Source: Cognatishimia maritima
GTDB lineage: Bacteria; Pseudomonadota; Alphaproteobacteria; Rhodobacterales; Rhodobacteraceae
NCBI RefSeq assembly: GCF_900129685.1
Contig: NZ_FQWM01000001.1
Location: 62,001 to 126,000, forward strand
Reading direction: 5' to 3'
DNA: 64,000 bases
The notes beneath the pieces are model-generated. The model saw only the letters and a program-made list of their open reading frames with translations. It did no database searches and was not told the DNA's origin. Below are positions 53,272 to 61,198 of the stretch, one piece after another (the first letter of the stretch is position 1; each line of letters starts with the position of its first letter). The position numbers were made by a program, and so were the translations under genes.

Positions 53272-53499
53272 TCAGCCTTTTTCGACAGTGAAATAAATCG
53301 CGCCAGCGTGTTCTTTACGTTCGATCAGGCGGTGGCCCTGTTCATTGCAAAAATGCGGCACATCCACGATGGAAGCCGGGTCATCAGCGATCAGAATAAT
53401 CCGTTCACCACCGCCAAGCGGCATCATGCGCTTGCGCAGCTTCAAAACGGGCAGGGGGCACAGCAACCCCAATGCATCGATTTCAGGCAAATCCGTCAT
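53272..53499 (-). CDS. TusA-family sulfurtransferase
   Basis: A 75-residue sulfur-carrier protein. The persulfide-forming residue is Cys14 in DALGLLCPLPVLKLRK. DDPASIVDVPHFCNEQGH is the second family block. TusA proteins relay sulfur for tRNA thiolation or molybdenum cofactor. The ATG at 53499 is preferred to a TTG at 53508. It is divergent from ccdA, 104 bases apart, and convergent with rne. Confidence 0.93.
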   Translation of the reverse strand: MTDLPEIDALGLLCPLPVLKLRKRMMPLGGGERIILIADDPASIVDVPHFCNEQGHRLIERKEHAGAIYFTVEKG

Positions 53500-53603
53500 A
53501 GCTGCCAATTAGCTGTGATGTTTCAACAAGTCCACAGGCTTGTGATAACACGTGTGCCCTTATGCCTCGTGACGGCTGGCCCAAGATCGCCTATGTGAAG
53601 CAT

Positions 53604-54353
53604 ATGTTTGGAATAGACATCATCGACGCCGCTTTGCTGCCGGCCATGGTCATCGCACTGATGGCGGGGTTTATCTCGTTTCTCAGCCCGTGCGTTTTAC
53701 CGATTGTGCCGCCTTATCTGGCGTATATGAGTGGCGTTTCTGTCACCGATCTGTCTGAGGGCAAGGCGCAGAACAAGGCGATATTGCCCGCGGTGTTTTT
53801 TGTTATGGGGCTGTCGACGGTATTCCTGTTTCTGGGGTTCACGGCCTCGGCCATTGGGACGCTGTTTCTGGAATATCAGCAATGGTTTAACTACCTTGCG
53901 GGTGGTCTTGTGATGATCTTTGGCGCGCATTTTGTGGGCGTCTACCGGATTGGGTTTCTGAACCGCGAGGCGCGCATTGATGTCGGAGACCGGGGCGGCA
54001 GTGCCTTTGGGGCCTACGTTCTGGGGCTAGCCTTTGCTTTTGGTTGGACGCCTTGCATCGGGCCGCAACTGGGGGCGATCTTGTCCATGGCGGCAACCGA
54101 GGCCTCTGTGACACGCGGCACGCTGTTGCTGGCAGTTTATGCCGCTGGGCTGGGTATACCGTTCCTTCTGGTCGCGGCTTTCTTGCCGCGTCTGACGGGC
54201 ATGATGGGCTGGATGAAACGCCATATGGAGCGGATTGAACGCGTGATGGGGCTGCTGCTGTGGACCATTGGGTTGATGATGATCACCGGCGGGTTCTCGG
54301 CCTTCTCTTACTGGCTGCTAGAGACATTCCCGGCCTTGGCGGTACTGGGCTAA
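53604..54353 (+). CDS. ccdA: cytochrome c biogenesis protein CcdA
   Basis: A 249-residue inner-membrane protein with six helices that moves reducing equivalents from thioredoxin to the periplasm. The redox cysteines are Cys30 (FISFLSPCVLPIVPPYLAYM) and one near residue 159 (FGWTPCIGPQLGAIL). The ATG at 53604 is chosen; an in-frame ATG at 53562 would add 14 residues, and neither has a strong ribosome site. It probably supports maturation of the c-type cytochromes, including those at 4904-6291. The next gene starts 15 bases later. Confidence 0.94.
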   Translation: MFGIDIIDAALLPAMVIALMAGFISFLSPCVLPIVPPYLAYMSGVSVTDLSEGKAQNKAILPAVFFVMGLSTVFLFLGFTASAIGTLFLEYQQWFNYLAGGLVMIFGAHFVGVYRIGFLNREARIDVGDRGGSAFGAYVLGLAFAFGWTPCIGPQLGAILSMAATEASVTRGTLLLAVYAAGLGIPFLLVAAFLPRLTGMMGWMKRHMERIERVMGLLLWTIGLMMITGGFSAFSYWLLETFPALAVLG

Positions 54354-54368
54354 GGCGCTAATCTGTCT

Positions 54369-55643
54369 GTGAACTGGCGTGCAGGGGATACGCCAGAGAC
54401 AAGAGTGGCCGAGCAGATGCCCGAAACAGCGCCAAAGCGTGCTTTCAGAACCGTGCGCAAGCGTCGGGTGTTCTACATCCCCGGCTATGACCCGATTCCT
54501 CCGCGTCGCTATCGCGAGCTCTATCGCAAGGAAGCTGCCGCGCAGGCCTTGATTTCCGGATACGAAATTGCCTTGAGGCCGAAGCAGCGCCAGGGCAACT
54601 TTGGCTGGTCGGTTACGGCAAAGATCGAAGGTGTCGCCACGGAAAGCGATGTCGAGGTGCTCGTCTGGTCCGATATCGTACGTGACAGCATGGATGTCGG
54701 CATTCTGGCGACGTACCAACAACTAGTCCGCACCGCATGGTGCTACATTCAAAGCGGCGCGCTTTGGCGATTGATGAGGTTACGCAAGGGGCCAGTCATC
54801 GCTGCGCTTTATCCGGTGCTTTTCCTACTGGTCCAACTGATCCTGTCGCTGTTTGCGGCCTATGGAATGGGGTGGTTGATCGCTCTGGTTTTGCCGTGGT
54901 GGGTTGGCTTGGCAGCGCTAGCCGTGGTGCCAATGTTGCTGGGCTGGTTTAAGAAACAAGACAGCAAGTTCTTTGCCTACTATTTGATGCACGACTATGC
55001 GTACTCGGCCTCTACCCGAGGAGCCAACCCGCCAGAATTGGACGCGCGGTTGCAGGAATTCACTGAAGCCATTTCCAAGGCGCTCCGGTCAGATGTGGAT
55101 GAGGTGCTTGTGGTGGGCCACAGTTCCGGCGCGCATTTGGCGGTGTCTGTGCTGGCGGAATTGATCCGGTCTGGGAAAACATCGCCAAAGGGTCCACAGC
55201 TTAGTTTCTTGTCGCTGGGGCAGGTCGTACCGATGGTTTCTTTTCTACCGGAAGCGCATCGATTAAGGGCGGATCTAAGGTATTTGTGCCAAAGAGAAGA
55301 ACTCGACTGGGTTGATGTCACAGCGCCCGGAGATGGCTGCGCCTTTGCGCTTTGTGATCCGGTCAGCGTCAGCGGGGTGGCGCCAAATCAGGGCAAACTC
55401 TGGCCACTGGTTTTGTCAGCAGCTTTCACCCAAACATTAAGCCCGGAACGCTGGCAAGAGTTGCGTTGGCGGTTTTTTCGCCTGCATTTTCAATACCTTT
55501 GCGCCTTTGATCGTCCCGGAGCCTATGATTATTTTCAAATCACCGCGGGGCCACGTACGCTTGGCGCGCGCTTTGAAGGCCGCGCGCCATCGGCCTCGCG
55601 GATCGAAACGCCGGTGAATAAATTCACCTCGGTGTCGCCATGA
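54369..55643 (+). CDS. unknown membrane protein with alpha/beta-hydrolase motif
   Basis: A 424-residue protein I do not recognise by name. The N-terminal part opens with RRVFYIPGYDPIPPRRYREL, like an alpha/beta-hydrolase strand. Two membrane helices lie at about 145-195 (AALYPVLFLLVQLILSLFAA, and GWLIALVLPWWVGLAALAVV). A nucleophile-elbow-like VVGHSSGAHLAVSVLAEL lies near residue 250, with Ser at the GxSxG centre, and HFQYLCAFDRPGAYDYFQ near the end. A membrane-bound esterase or lipase-like role is plausible but unproven. GTG start. It lies 15 bases after ccdA and overlaps the P450 start by 4 bases. Confidence 0.8.
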   Translation: MNWRAGDTPETRVAEQMPETAPKRAFRTVRKRRVFYIPGYDPIPPRRYRELYRKEAAAQALISGYEIALRPKQRQGNFGWSVTAKIEGVATESDVEVLVWSDIVRDSMDVGILATYQQLVRTAWCYIQSGALWRLMRLRKGPVIAALYPVLFLLVQLILSLFAAYGMGWLIALVLPWWVGLAALAVVPMLLGWFKKQDSKFFAYYLMHDYAYSASTRGANPPELDARLQEFTEAISKALRSDVDEVLVVGHSSGAHLAVSVLAELIRSGKTSPKGPQLSFLSLGQVVPMVSFLPEAHRLRADLRYLCQREELDWVDVTAPGDGCAFALCDPVSVSGVAPNQGKLWPLVLSAAFTQTLSPERWQELRWRFFRLHFQYLCAFDRPGAYDYFQITAGPRTLGARFEGRAPSASRIETPVNKFTSVSP

Positions 55644-56998
55644 CAAAGCGCCCGCCAAAACCGGCTTCGCGGCCTAACAATGTCTCGCTTTGGCGGTATG
55701 CACGGCTGTTTCGGCGTGATCTTTTATCAGCACAACCTGAACGGCTTTACCGCGCGTGGATGGCTGAGTTTAAGACGCCGTTCTTTCGATCCTACCTGTT
55801 GAACCAGCCCGATCTGGTGAAAACCGTGTTGAAGGATCGTCCGGATGACTTCCCAAAGTCTGGGCGGGTCTCAGAAGGGCTGCGCCCTTTGCTTGGAAAT
55901 TCGGTCTTTTTGACAAATGGCGACACCTGGAAGCGGCAGCGCCGGATCATAGACCCGGCTTTTGAAGGGGGGCGGTTAAAAGATACTTTTCCGGCCATGT
56001 GGGCGGCGGCAGAGGCGGCAGTTGCGCGCCTGACATTGCGCACTGGTGAAGACATCGAAATCGAAGAAGAAACCAGCCATGTCGCAGCGGATGTGATCTT
56101 TCGAACGCTGTTTTCCATTCCAATCGAACATGAGATTGCCAGTCAGGTCTTTTCCGAGTTCCGCGCCTATCAGCGCAGCCAGCCCATTTTAAACATCGCA
56201 GCCTTCGTGCCGCTGCCATATTGGGTGCCGCGCTTTTTTGGGCGCAAGACCAAGGCGGCGGCGGCGTCAATCCGGGCGCTGATTTCGCAGCTGACGCAGG
56301 CGCGCATGGCAGAGATCAAAGCCGGAACCACGCCGGATGATCTGGCGACCAAGATCATGACAACGGTCGATCCTGAGACAGGAGAAACCTTTACAGCTGA
56401 GGAAATGATTGATCAGGTTGCGATTTTTTTCCTCGCTGGCCATGAAACCAGCGCTTCGGCTTTGGCTTGGACGTTATACCTCGTGGCGATTTACCCAGGG
56501 TGGCAGGAACGCCTCGCAGAAGAAGCGCAGGCGCTGCAGGCGCCGGATTTTTCGGTGATGGCGCAGCTGAAACTTAGCCGCGATGTGTTTCGCGAAAGCC
56601 TGCGGCTATATCCGCCCGTGCCAATGATGGTCCGCGAAAACCAGTGCCCGGAACGTTTTCGTAAGCGGGACATACGCGCAGGCAGCCAGATGGTGCTGTC
56701 ACCCTGGCATCTGCATCGCCATGAACGGTTGTGGGACAACCCGGATGGGTTTGATCCCAGCCGTTGGCAGTCTGAGAACGGCAAGCAATGCATGCGCGAG
56801 GCCTTTATGCCGTTTTCTGCTGGGCCTCGGGTGTGCACAGGGGCAGGGTTTGCGATGGTCGAAGGGCCATTGATCTTGTCGATGATCCTGCGCAATTTCA
56901 AGGTTGAGGCGGTTGAAGACAAAGACCCAGTTCCCGTCGCCCATCTGACGGTGCGTAGTAAAGAGGGGATATGGTTGCGCCTGACAAAAAGACCTTAA
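55640..56998 (+). CDS. cytochrome P450
   Basis: A 452-residue soluble haem monooxygenase. The I-helix oxygen-binding motif is FFLAGHETSASALAW (about 260-275). ExxR is in FRESLRLYPP, and PERF follows in ENQCPERFRKRD. The haem-binding loop is FMPFSAGPRVCTGAGFA, with the Cys ligand near 397. It resembles bacterial fatty-acid or unspecific hydroxylases more than P450cam. No ferredoxin or reductase gene is nearby. Its ATG overlaps the upstream stop (ATGA), so it is coupled to the unknown hydrolase-like gene. Confidence 0.93.
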   Translation: MTKRPPKPASRPNNVSLWRYARLFRRDLLSAQPERLYRAWMAEFKTPFFRSYLLNQPDLVKTVLKDRPDDFPKSGRVSEGLRPLLGNSVFLTNGDTWKRQRRIIDPAFEGGRLKDTFPAMWAAAEAAVARLTLRTGEDIEIEEETSHVAADVIFRTLFSIPIEHEIASQVFSEFRAYQRSQPILNIAAFVPLPYWVPRFFGRKTKAAAASIRALISQLTQARMAEIKAGTTPDDLATKIMTTVDPETGETFTAEEMIDQVAIFFLAGHETSASALAWTLYLVAIYPGWQERLAEEAQALQAPDFSVMAQLKLSRDVFRESLRLYPPVPMMVRENQCPERFRKRDIRAGSQMVLSPWHLHRHERLWDNPDGFDPSRWQSENGKQCMREAFMPFSAGPRVCTGAGFAMVEGPLILSMILRNFKVEAVEDKDPVPVAHLTVRSKEGIWLRLTKRP

Positions 56999-57007
56999 AG
57001 CAACACA

Positions 57008-57032
57008 TAAAAAGAGGCGCCGAAGCGCCTCT
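57008..57032 (-). terminator. terminator of the SBP-entericidin transcript
   Basis: On the minus strand AGAGGCGC-TTCG-GCGCCTCT is followed by TTTTA. The TTCG tetraloop and 8-bp GC stem make it a strong terminator. It may also act on the convergent P450 gene. Confidence 0.85.
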
Positions 57033-57057
57033 GGTTTCTTGATTATTTGTGCTTGGG

Positions 57058-57174
57058 TTAAAACCAACTCGACACGCGCCGCGCGCCGCCAGAGATATCT
57101 TCGCCAACGCCTTCGACGGTTGCGCAGCCCGCCAATGCGGCGCAAAAAATCAGGGAAAGTGCAACTGCTTTCAT
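57058..57174 (-). CDS. entericidin-like small lipoprotein
   Basis: A 38-residue protein: a signal (MKAVALSLIFCAALA) and lipobox LAGC with lipidated Cys17, then ATVEGVGEDISGGARRV. The CxTVxGVGxDISGG pattern is the entericidin A/B signature. Entericidins are small outer-membrane-type lipoproteins of a toxin-antidote pair in E. coli; in alphaproteobacteria single copies are common and of unclear role. GAGGA lies 6 bases before the ATG, inside the last codons of the upstream binding-protein gene, so translation is probably coupled. A strong terminator follows 26 bases after. Confidence 0.85.
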   Translation of the reverse strand: MKAVALSLIFCAALAGCATVEGVGEDISGGARRVSSWF

Positions 57175-57175
57175 C

Positions 57176-58990
57176 TTATTCCTCATACCACCAAGTTTCC
57201 GGGGTCATCCAATAGCCTTCGCCGTAGATCGGCGTTTTCTTCGGGTAGCGCATTTCTTTGATATGGGCAATGCGGCCAACCGCGTAGTTCCAGAAGGGGA
57301 TGACATAGCGCCCGGCCATCAAGGTCCGATCCAGCGCCTTTGTGGCCGCGATAAAATCTTCTTGGCTTTCAGAGGTCAGCATCGTGTCGATCAACCCGTC
57401 AATTGCCGGGGATTTCACGCCCATCCAGTTGCGCGCGCTTTCCCGATCCGCGTATTCGCTGCCCCAATAGAGGTACTGTTCGTTTCCGGGGCTTAGCGAC
57501 AGGCCGCGACGGAACCACGCCAGGTCAAAATCATAGGCATTGGTGCGTTCGGTGTATTGCGGGCCATCCAGAACATCGATCTGAACGGTTACGCCAAGGC
57601 GGTCTAGCGCCTCTTTATAGATGTCGACCACGGTTTGGGTCTCGGTGTCCCCCTGACGCAGCACAATGTTGAATTCCAGCGGCTCACCTTCTTGGTTTTT
57701 CAGCACGCCGTCTTCGATGGTAAATCCGGCGTCAGAAAGCAGGCCAGCCGCTTTTACGATATTGGCGCGGTTGCGCGTGGTGCCGTCTGCGACCGGCAAG
57801 CTATATCCTTCGATTGCGCCTTCAGGCAGTGAGGCCGCATAGGGTTCAAGGAACTCAGCCACTTTGCCTTTGGCGCGTCCATGGTCCATGCCCAGCACAG
57901 AGTTGCTGAAATAGGAGGTAATGCGCGGCTGACGACCACCGGTGATTGTGTCGTTGATGAACTCGAAGTTGAACGCCTGGAGCAACGCCTCGCGCACCCG
58001 AATGTCATCCAGAGGTGCACGGCGGGTGTTCATCACCAGACCGGTCATGCCAGAGGGTTTTTCATGGGTGAATTCGCTTTTGACTACGTCGCCCGATTGC
58101 GCGCGCGGAAAGTCGTAATTTGTTTCCCATTTCTCGGCGTTGAATTCGCGAAGAAAACTGATTTCCCCGGCTTTGAAGGCCTCGTTCAAGACACCTGCGT
58201 CGCCGAAGAATTCGATGCGGATTTCATCAAAGTTATGGGTGCCTTTGCGGAAGGGCACGTCCTTGCCCCAATAATCCGGATTGCGAGTCAGGACGACATA
58301 GCGGTTGGCCTCAAAATCGGTGACCATATAGGGCGAGGTCCCCATGGGCACCTGTTGCAAGGTGCTGTCATTGATGTCCATTCCGTCCCATTGCGCCTTC
58401 TTCAGGATTGGGCGTAGCCCCGCAATCAGGGCGAGTTCGCGGTCCTCGACATTAAATGTCATCCGCACCGAATGTTCGCCGGTTTGTTCTATGGTTTCGA
58501 TCTTGTTCCAGAACCCGTGATAGCGCGGATGCCCCTCGGTTCCGAGGGTTTCATAAGACCAAATGACGTCTTCGACTGTGACAGGGGTGCCGTCCCAGAA
58601 TTTAGCCTCAGGTCGCAGGGTGAATTCAACCCATTCGCGATTCGGACCGGTTTCGATTGTTTCTGCCAGCAGACCATAAAGGGCGAAAGGTTCGTCTCGA
58701 TTGCGCCCCATCAAACTTTCGTAAGCGAAAAAGCGTAGCTGCCACGGGACTTTGCCCTTGCGCACGAAAGGATTAAGCGAATCGAATCCGCCATTATTGC
58801 CGGTCGCGATTCGACCACCTTTGGGTGCATCGGGGTTTGCGTAGGGCAGTGCGCTGTAATCTGCCGGTAAAGCGGGTTCGCCGTACATGGCGATCCCGTG
58901 TTTGGGTTCGGCCATCGCCGTTGCGCCCATGAAAATAAGCGTCATCGCGGCGCTTTTCTGTATAAAACTGCGGAAGCGAGTCAGTGCCAT
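57176..58990 (-). CDS. periplasmic oligopeptide/microcin C-type ABC transporter binding protein
   Basis: A 604-residue family 5 solute-binding protein (YejA-like). The signal peptide covers residues 1-27 (cut after TAMA). GIAMYGEPALPADYSALPYANP and ANPDAPKGGRI open the mature domain. WVEFTLRPEAKFWDGTPVTVEDV is the family signature. Permease and ATPase genes are absent here, so the cognate transporter is elsewhere or lost. The stop lies one base before the entericidin ATG. It is divergent from the candidate sRNA. Confidence 0.92.
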   Translation of the reverse strand: MALTRFRSFIQKSAAMTLIFMGATAMAEPKHGIAMYGEPALPADYSALPYANPDAPKGGRIATGNNGGFDSLNPFVRKGKVPWQLRFFAYESLMGRNRDEPFALYGLLAETIETGPNREWVEFTLRPEAKFWDGTPVTVEDVIWSYETLGTEGHPRYHGFWNKIETIEQTGEHSVRMTFNVEDRELALIAGLRPILKKAQWDGMDINDSTLQQVPMGTSPYMVTDFEANRYVVLTRNPDYWGKDVPFRKGTHNFDEIRIEFFGDAGVLNEAFKAGEISFLREFNAEKWETNYDFPRAQSGDVVKSEFTHEKPSGMTGLVMNTRRAPLDDIRVREALLQAFNFEFINDTITGGRQPRITSYFSNSVLGMDHGRAKGKVAEFLEPYAASLPEGAIEGYSLPVADGTTRNRANIVKAAGLLSDAGFTIEDGVLKNQEGEPLEFNIVLRQGDTETQTVVDIYKEALDRLGVTVQIDVLDGPQYTERTNAYDFDLAWFRRGLSLSPGNEQYLYWGSEYADRESARNWMGVKSPAIDGLIDTMLTSESQEDFIAATKALDRTLMAGRYVIPFWNYAVGRIAHIKEMRYPKKTPIYGEGYWMTPETWWYEE

Positions 58991-59067
58991 CTGCCGAACA
59001 ATCCCTCTGTGCCTTTGATTATTGTCGTCAGCGTAGCGGGGGATTCCTGCCTTATCAAACTTTTAGC

Positions 59068-59097
59068 TTGGACTCTCGGCGCGAGATTGCTTATAAA
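59068..59097 (+). promoter_or_regulatory. predicted promoter of the candidate sRNA
   Basis: TTGGAC (59068-59073) and TATAAA (59092-59097) are separated by 18 bases. The -10 matches five of six consensus bases. A start near 59104 is expected. No coding region follows before the terminator at 59152. Confidence 0.5.
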
Positions 59098-59103
59098 GAT
59101 GTC

Positions 59104-59179
59104 ACTGCTCGATAGGTTTCTTGCCTGTATGAAACCTGCCTCAATAACTATACGCCCGCCTTGTGCGGGCGTTTTTTTT
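59104..59179 (+). ncRNA. candidate small RNA of about 75 nt
   Basis: The 320-base gap between the binding-protein gene and the bdhA start holds a compact transcription unit: the promoter just upstream, a 5' hairpin AGGTTTC/GAAACCT (59114-59120 and 59131-59137), a single-stranded stretch GCCTCAATAACTATA, and a strong terminator ACGCCCGC-CTTGT-GCGGGCGT with eight Ts (59152-59179). The form is that of an Hfq-dependent sRNA. I do not recognise a known family. No peptide-coding frame fits between promoter and terminator. Confidence 0.55.
59152..59179 (+). terminator. strong orphan rho-independent terminator
   Basis: An 8-bp GC-rich stem with a 5-nt loop runs into eight Ts. No plus-strand gene lies immediately upstream: the region before it is the leader side of a minus-strand gene. 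This is the main evidence for the sRNA. Confidence 0.85.
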
Positions 59180-59250
59180 GGCAGACGCGATTTGCATGAC
59201 ATCCACGCAGTTGTGACCCCGTAGGACTACCCGCGGCGCATTTTCCCCTT

Positions 59251-59268
59251 ATGCTGCGATTGCAGCAT
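59251..59268. promoter_or_regulatory. PhaR-type operator upstream of bdhA
   Basis: ATGCTGC-GATT-GCAGCAT is a 7-bp palindrome containing CTGC-N4-GCAG (59254-59265). From memory, PhaR, the polyhydroxybutyrate-responsive repressor of Paracoccus and Rhodobacter, binds CTGC-N3/4-GCAG. It lies 43 bases before the ATG, just upstream of a possible -10 TATGCT (59271-59276), where a repressor would block transcription. Confidence 0.55.
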
Positions 59269-59310
59269 GATATGCTATGCACAACGGCGTTGAGGGATAG
59301 AGGATATCAA

Positions 59311-60084
59311 ATGACATTGCAGGGTAAGACAGCCATTATCACCGGTTCAAATTCCGGGATCGGTTTGGGAATTGCGCGTGAACTGGCGAAGGCGGGGGCG
59401 GATGTCGTCCTGAATTCTTTTACGGACCGCGACGAAGATCATGCATTGGCGGCGCAGATCGCCGAAGAGTTTGGCGTCACTGCGCGCTACATCAAGGCCG
59501 ATATGTCCAAGGGCGATGAATGCCGCGCATTGATCGAGAAGGCGGGTGGCTGCGATATTTTGGTGAACAACGCAGGCATTCAGCATGTAGCACCAATTGA
59601 TCAATTTCCGGTCGAGAAATGGGATGCAATCATAGCCATCAACATGAACTCTGCCTTCCACACCATGGCGGCTGCTTTGCCATCGATGCGCGAACGCGGC
59701 TGGGGCCGGATTGTGAATATCGCCTCGGCCCATGGTCTGACGGCCTCGCCTTATAAAGCGGCTTATATTGCCGCCAAACACGGCGTTGTTGGCATGACCA
59801 AGACCGTCGCACTGGAGACAGCCGAGGAACCGATCACATGTAACGCGATCTGTCCGGGCTATGTTTTGACACCGCTTGTTGAGGCGCAGATCCCCGACAC
59901 GATGAAGGAATACAACATGTCGCGCGAAGACGTTGTGAAAAACGTGATGTTGAAACGACAGCCTTCCAAGGAATTCGCGACGGTAGAGCAAATGGGCGGC
60001 ACAACCGTTTTCCTCTGCTCGGACGCGGCGGCACAGATCACCGGAACAACAATCAGCGTCGATGGCGGCTGGACAGCACTCTAA
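59311..60084 (+). CDS. bdhA: 3-hydroxybutyrate dehydrogenase
   Basis: A 257-residue short-chain dehydrogenase that oxidises (R)-3-hydroxybutyrate to acetoacetate with NAD. The cofactor motif TGSNSGIG is at 11-18, NNAG at 86-89, and the catalytic Ser139, Tyr152 and Lys156 in ASAHGLTASPYKAAYIAAKHG. QHVAPIDQFP and the C-terminal GTTISVDGGWTAL fit the family closely. ATG at 59311 has GAGGA 7 bases upstream; an extended upstream frame would swallow the operator. A PhaR-type site lies upstream. The patatin gene follows. Confidence 0.95.
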   Translation: MTLQGKTAIITGSNSGIGLGIARELAKAGADVVLNSFTDRDEDHALAAQIAEEFGVTARYIKADMSKGDECRALIEKAGGCDILVNNAGIQHVAPIDQFPVEKWDAIIAINMNSAFHTMAAALPSMRERGWGRIVNIASAHGLTASPYKAAYIAAKHGVVGMTKTVALETAEEPITCNAICPGYVLTPLVEAQIPDTMKEYNMSREDVVKNVMLKRQPSKEFATVEQMGGTTVFLCSDAAAQITGTTISVDGGWTAL

Positions 60085-60106
60085 CGCGTAGAGCGTGAAA
60101 CGAGAT

Positions 60107-60156
60107 GAGGGGCGTTGCCCCTCAAACTCCCCAGAGTATTTTTGCAAAGGTGAAAG
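60107..60156. repeat. intergenic repeat with hairpin and GAGTATTTTTG core (copy 2)
   Basis: A hairpin GAGGGGC-GTT-GCCCCTC (60107-60123) is followed by AAACTCCCCA and GAGTATTTTTGCAAAGGTGAAAG-like sequence (60134-60156). The core matches the copy at 45035. The tail AAAGGGGAACG supplies the ribosome site of the patatin gene, so the element forms part of its leader. Confidence 0.55.
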
Positions 60157-60165
60157 GGGAACGAT

Positions 60166-61191
60166 TTGGTTCGCATTAACCTCGCGCTGCAGGGCGGCGG
60201 CGCACATGGGGCTTTCACCTGGGGAGTATTGGATGTTCTGCTGCAAGACCCAGATATCGAGATTGCCGCGATTTCAGGGACCTCGGCAGGGGCACTGAAT
60301 GGTGCGGCATTGAAGGCCGGCCTGCTGGAAGGCGGCAGGGACGCCGCGCGTGTCAATCTTGACTGGCTTTGGGGCCGTATGGGCGCTTTGTCGGGGCCTG
60401 CGGCGATGCAGTGGATGGGGCCATGGAGCGCGGGCGCTATTTCCAAGACACTGGAATATTCGCTGCCTTTTATGATGGCGGATATGGCAAGCCGGATGAT
60501 GTCGCCCTATAGCTACGGGCCGTTTTATAGCCACCCTTTGAAGTCGATTGCTGAAAAGTTCCATTACGATAAGGTTTGCGCCGATGACGGGCCGCGTTTG
60601 TTTGTTTGCGCCACGAATGTGCGCACCGGCAAGGCGAGAGTATTCACGCGGGATGAGATCAGCACCGAGGTGATCCTTGCCTCTGCGTGTCTGCCAACGC
60701 TGTTTCAGGCGGTTGAAATCGATGACCCGAAAACCGGGCGGCGAGATGCGTTTTGGGATGGCGGCTATACGGGCAACCCGGCGCTTTGGCCGCTCTTTGA
60801 TCAGGCGCTACCGGATGACATTGTGATTGTGAATATCAATCCCATTGAACGCAGCGAAACGCCAACCTCTCCGCAGCAGATACAATCGCGCATGAATGAG
60901 ATCAGCTTTAATGCCTCATTGATGAGTGAGTTGCGTGCAATTTCCTTTGCCAAACGTCTGATCAAGGCAGGCGCGATCGCAGAGGGGGAGATGAAAGATG
61001 TCTATATTCACATGATCTCTGATGATGATCTGATGAATGACTTGTCGGTGGCGACCAAGATGGTGGCGGTGCCGTCCATCCTAGCGCGTTTGAAAGCAGC
61101 CGGTCAGGCGGCGGCAGAAGGTTTTATCGCCCAACACAAGGCGCAATTGGGGCAGGGCAACACCATCGACCTGCAGCGAATGTATAGCTAA
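60166..61191 (+). CDS. patatin-like phospholipase
   Basis: A 341-residue serine acyl hydrolase with a Ser-Asp dyad. The oxyanion loop is QGGGAHGAFTWG (about 9-20). The nucleophile is Ser40 in ISGTSAGALNG, and the Asp lies in FWDGGYTGNPAL. No signal peptide. The start is TTG with AAAGGGGAA upstream. It follows bdhA by 81 bases; a link to polyhydroxybutyrate granules or membrane lipids is suggested only by this neighbour. Confidence 0.9.
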   Translation: MVRINLALQGGGAHGAFTWGVLDVLLQDPDIEIAAISGTSAGALNGAALKAGLLEGGRDAARVNLDWLWGRMGALSGPAAMQWMGPWSAGAISKTLEYSLPFMMADMASRMMSPYSYGPFYSHPLKSIAEKFHYDKVCADDGPRLFVCATNVRTGKARVFTRDEISTEVILASACLPTLFQAVEIDDPKTGRRDAFWDGGYTGNPALWPLFDQALPDDIVIVNINPIERSETPTSPQQIQSRMNEISFNASLMSELRAISFAKRLIKAGAIAEGEMKDVYIHMISDDDLMNDLSVATKMVAVPSILARLKAAGQAAAEGFIAQHKAQLGQGNTIDLQRMYS

Positions 61192-61198
61192 CGGTCGC

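Noticed and set aside
59131-59226. Small plus-strand frame starting at an ATG inside the candidate sRNA
   Set aside because: It runs through the terminator stem and T-tract, has no ribosome site, and would be cut off by termination.
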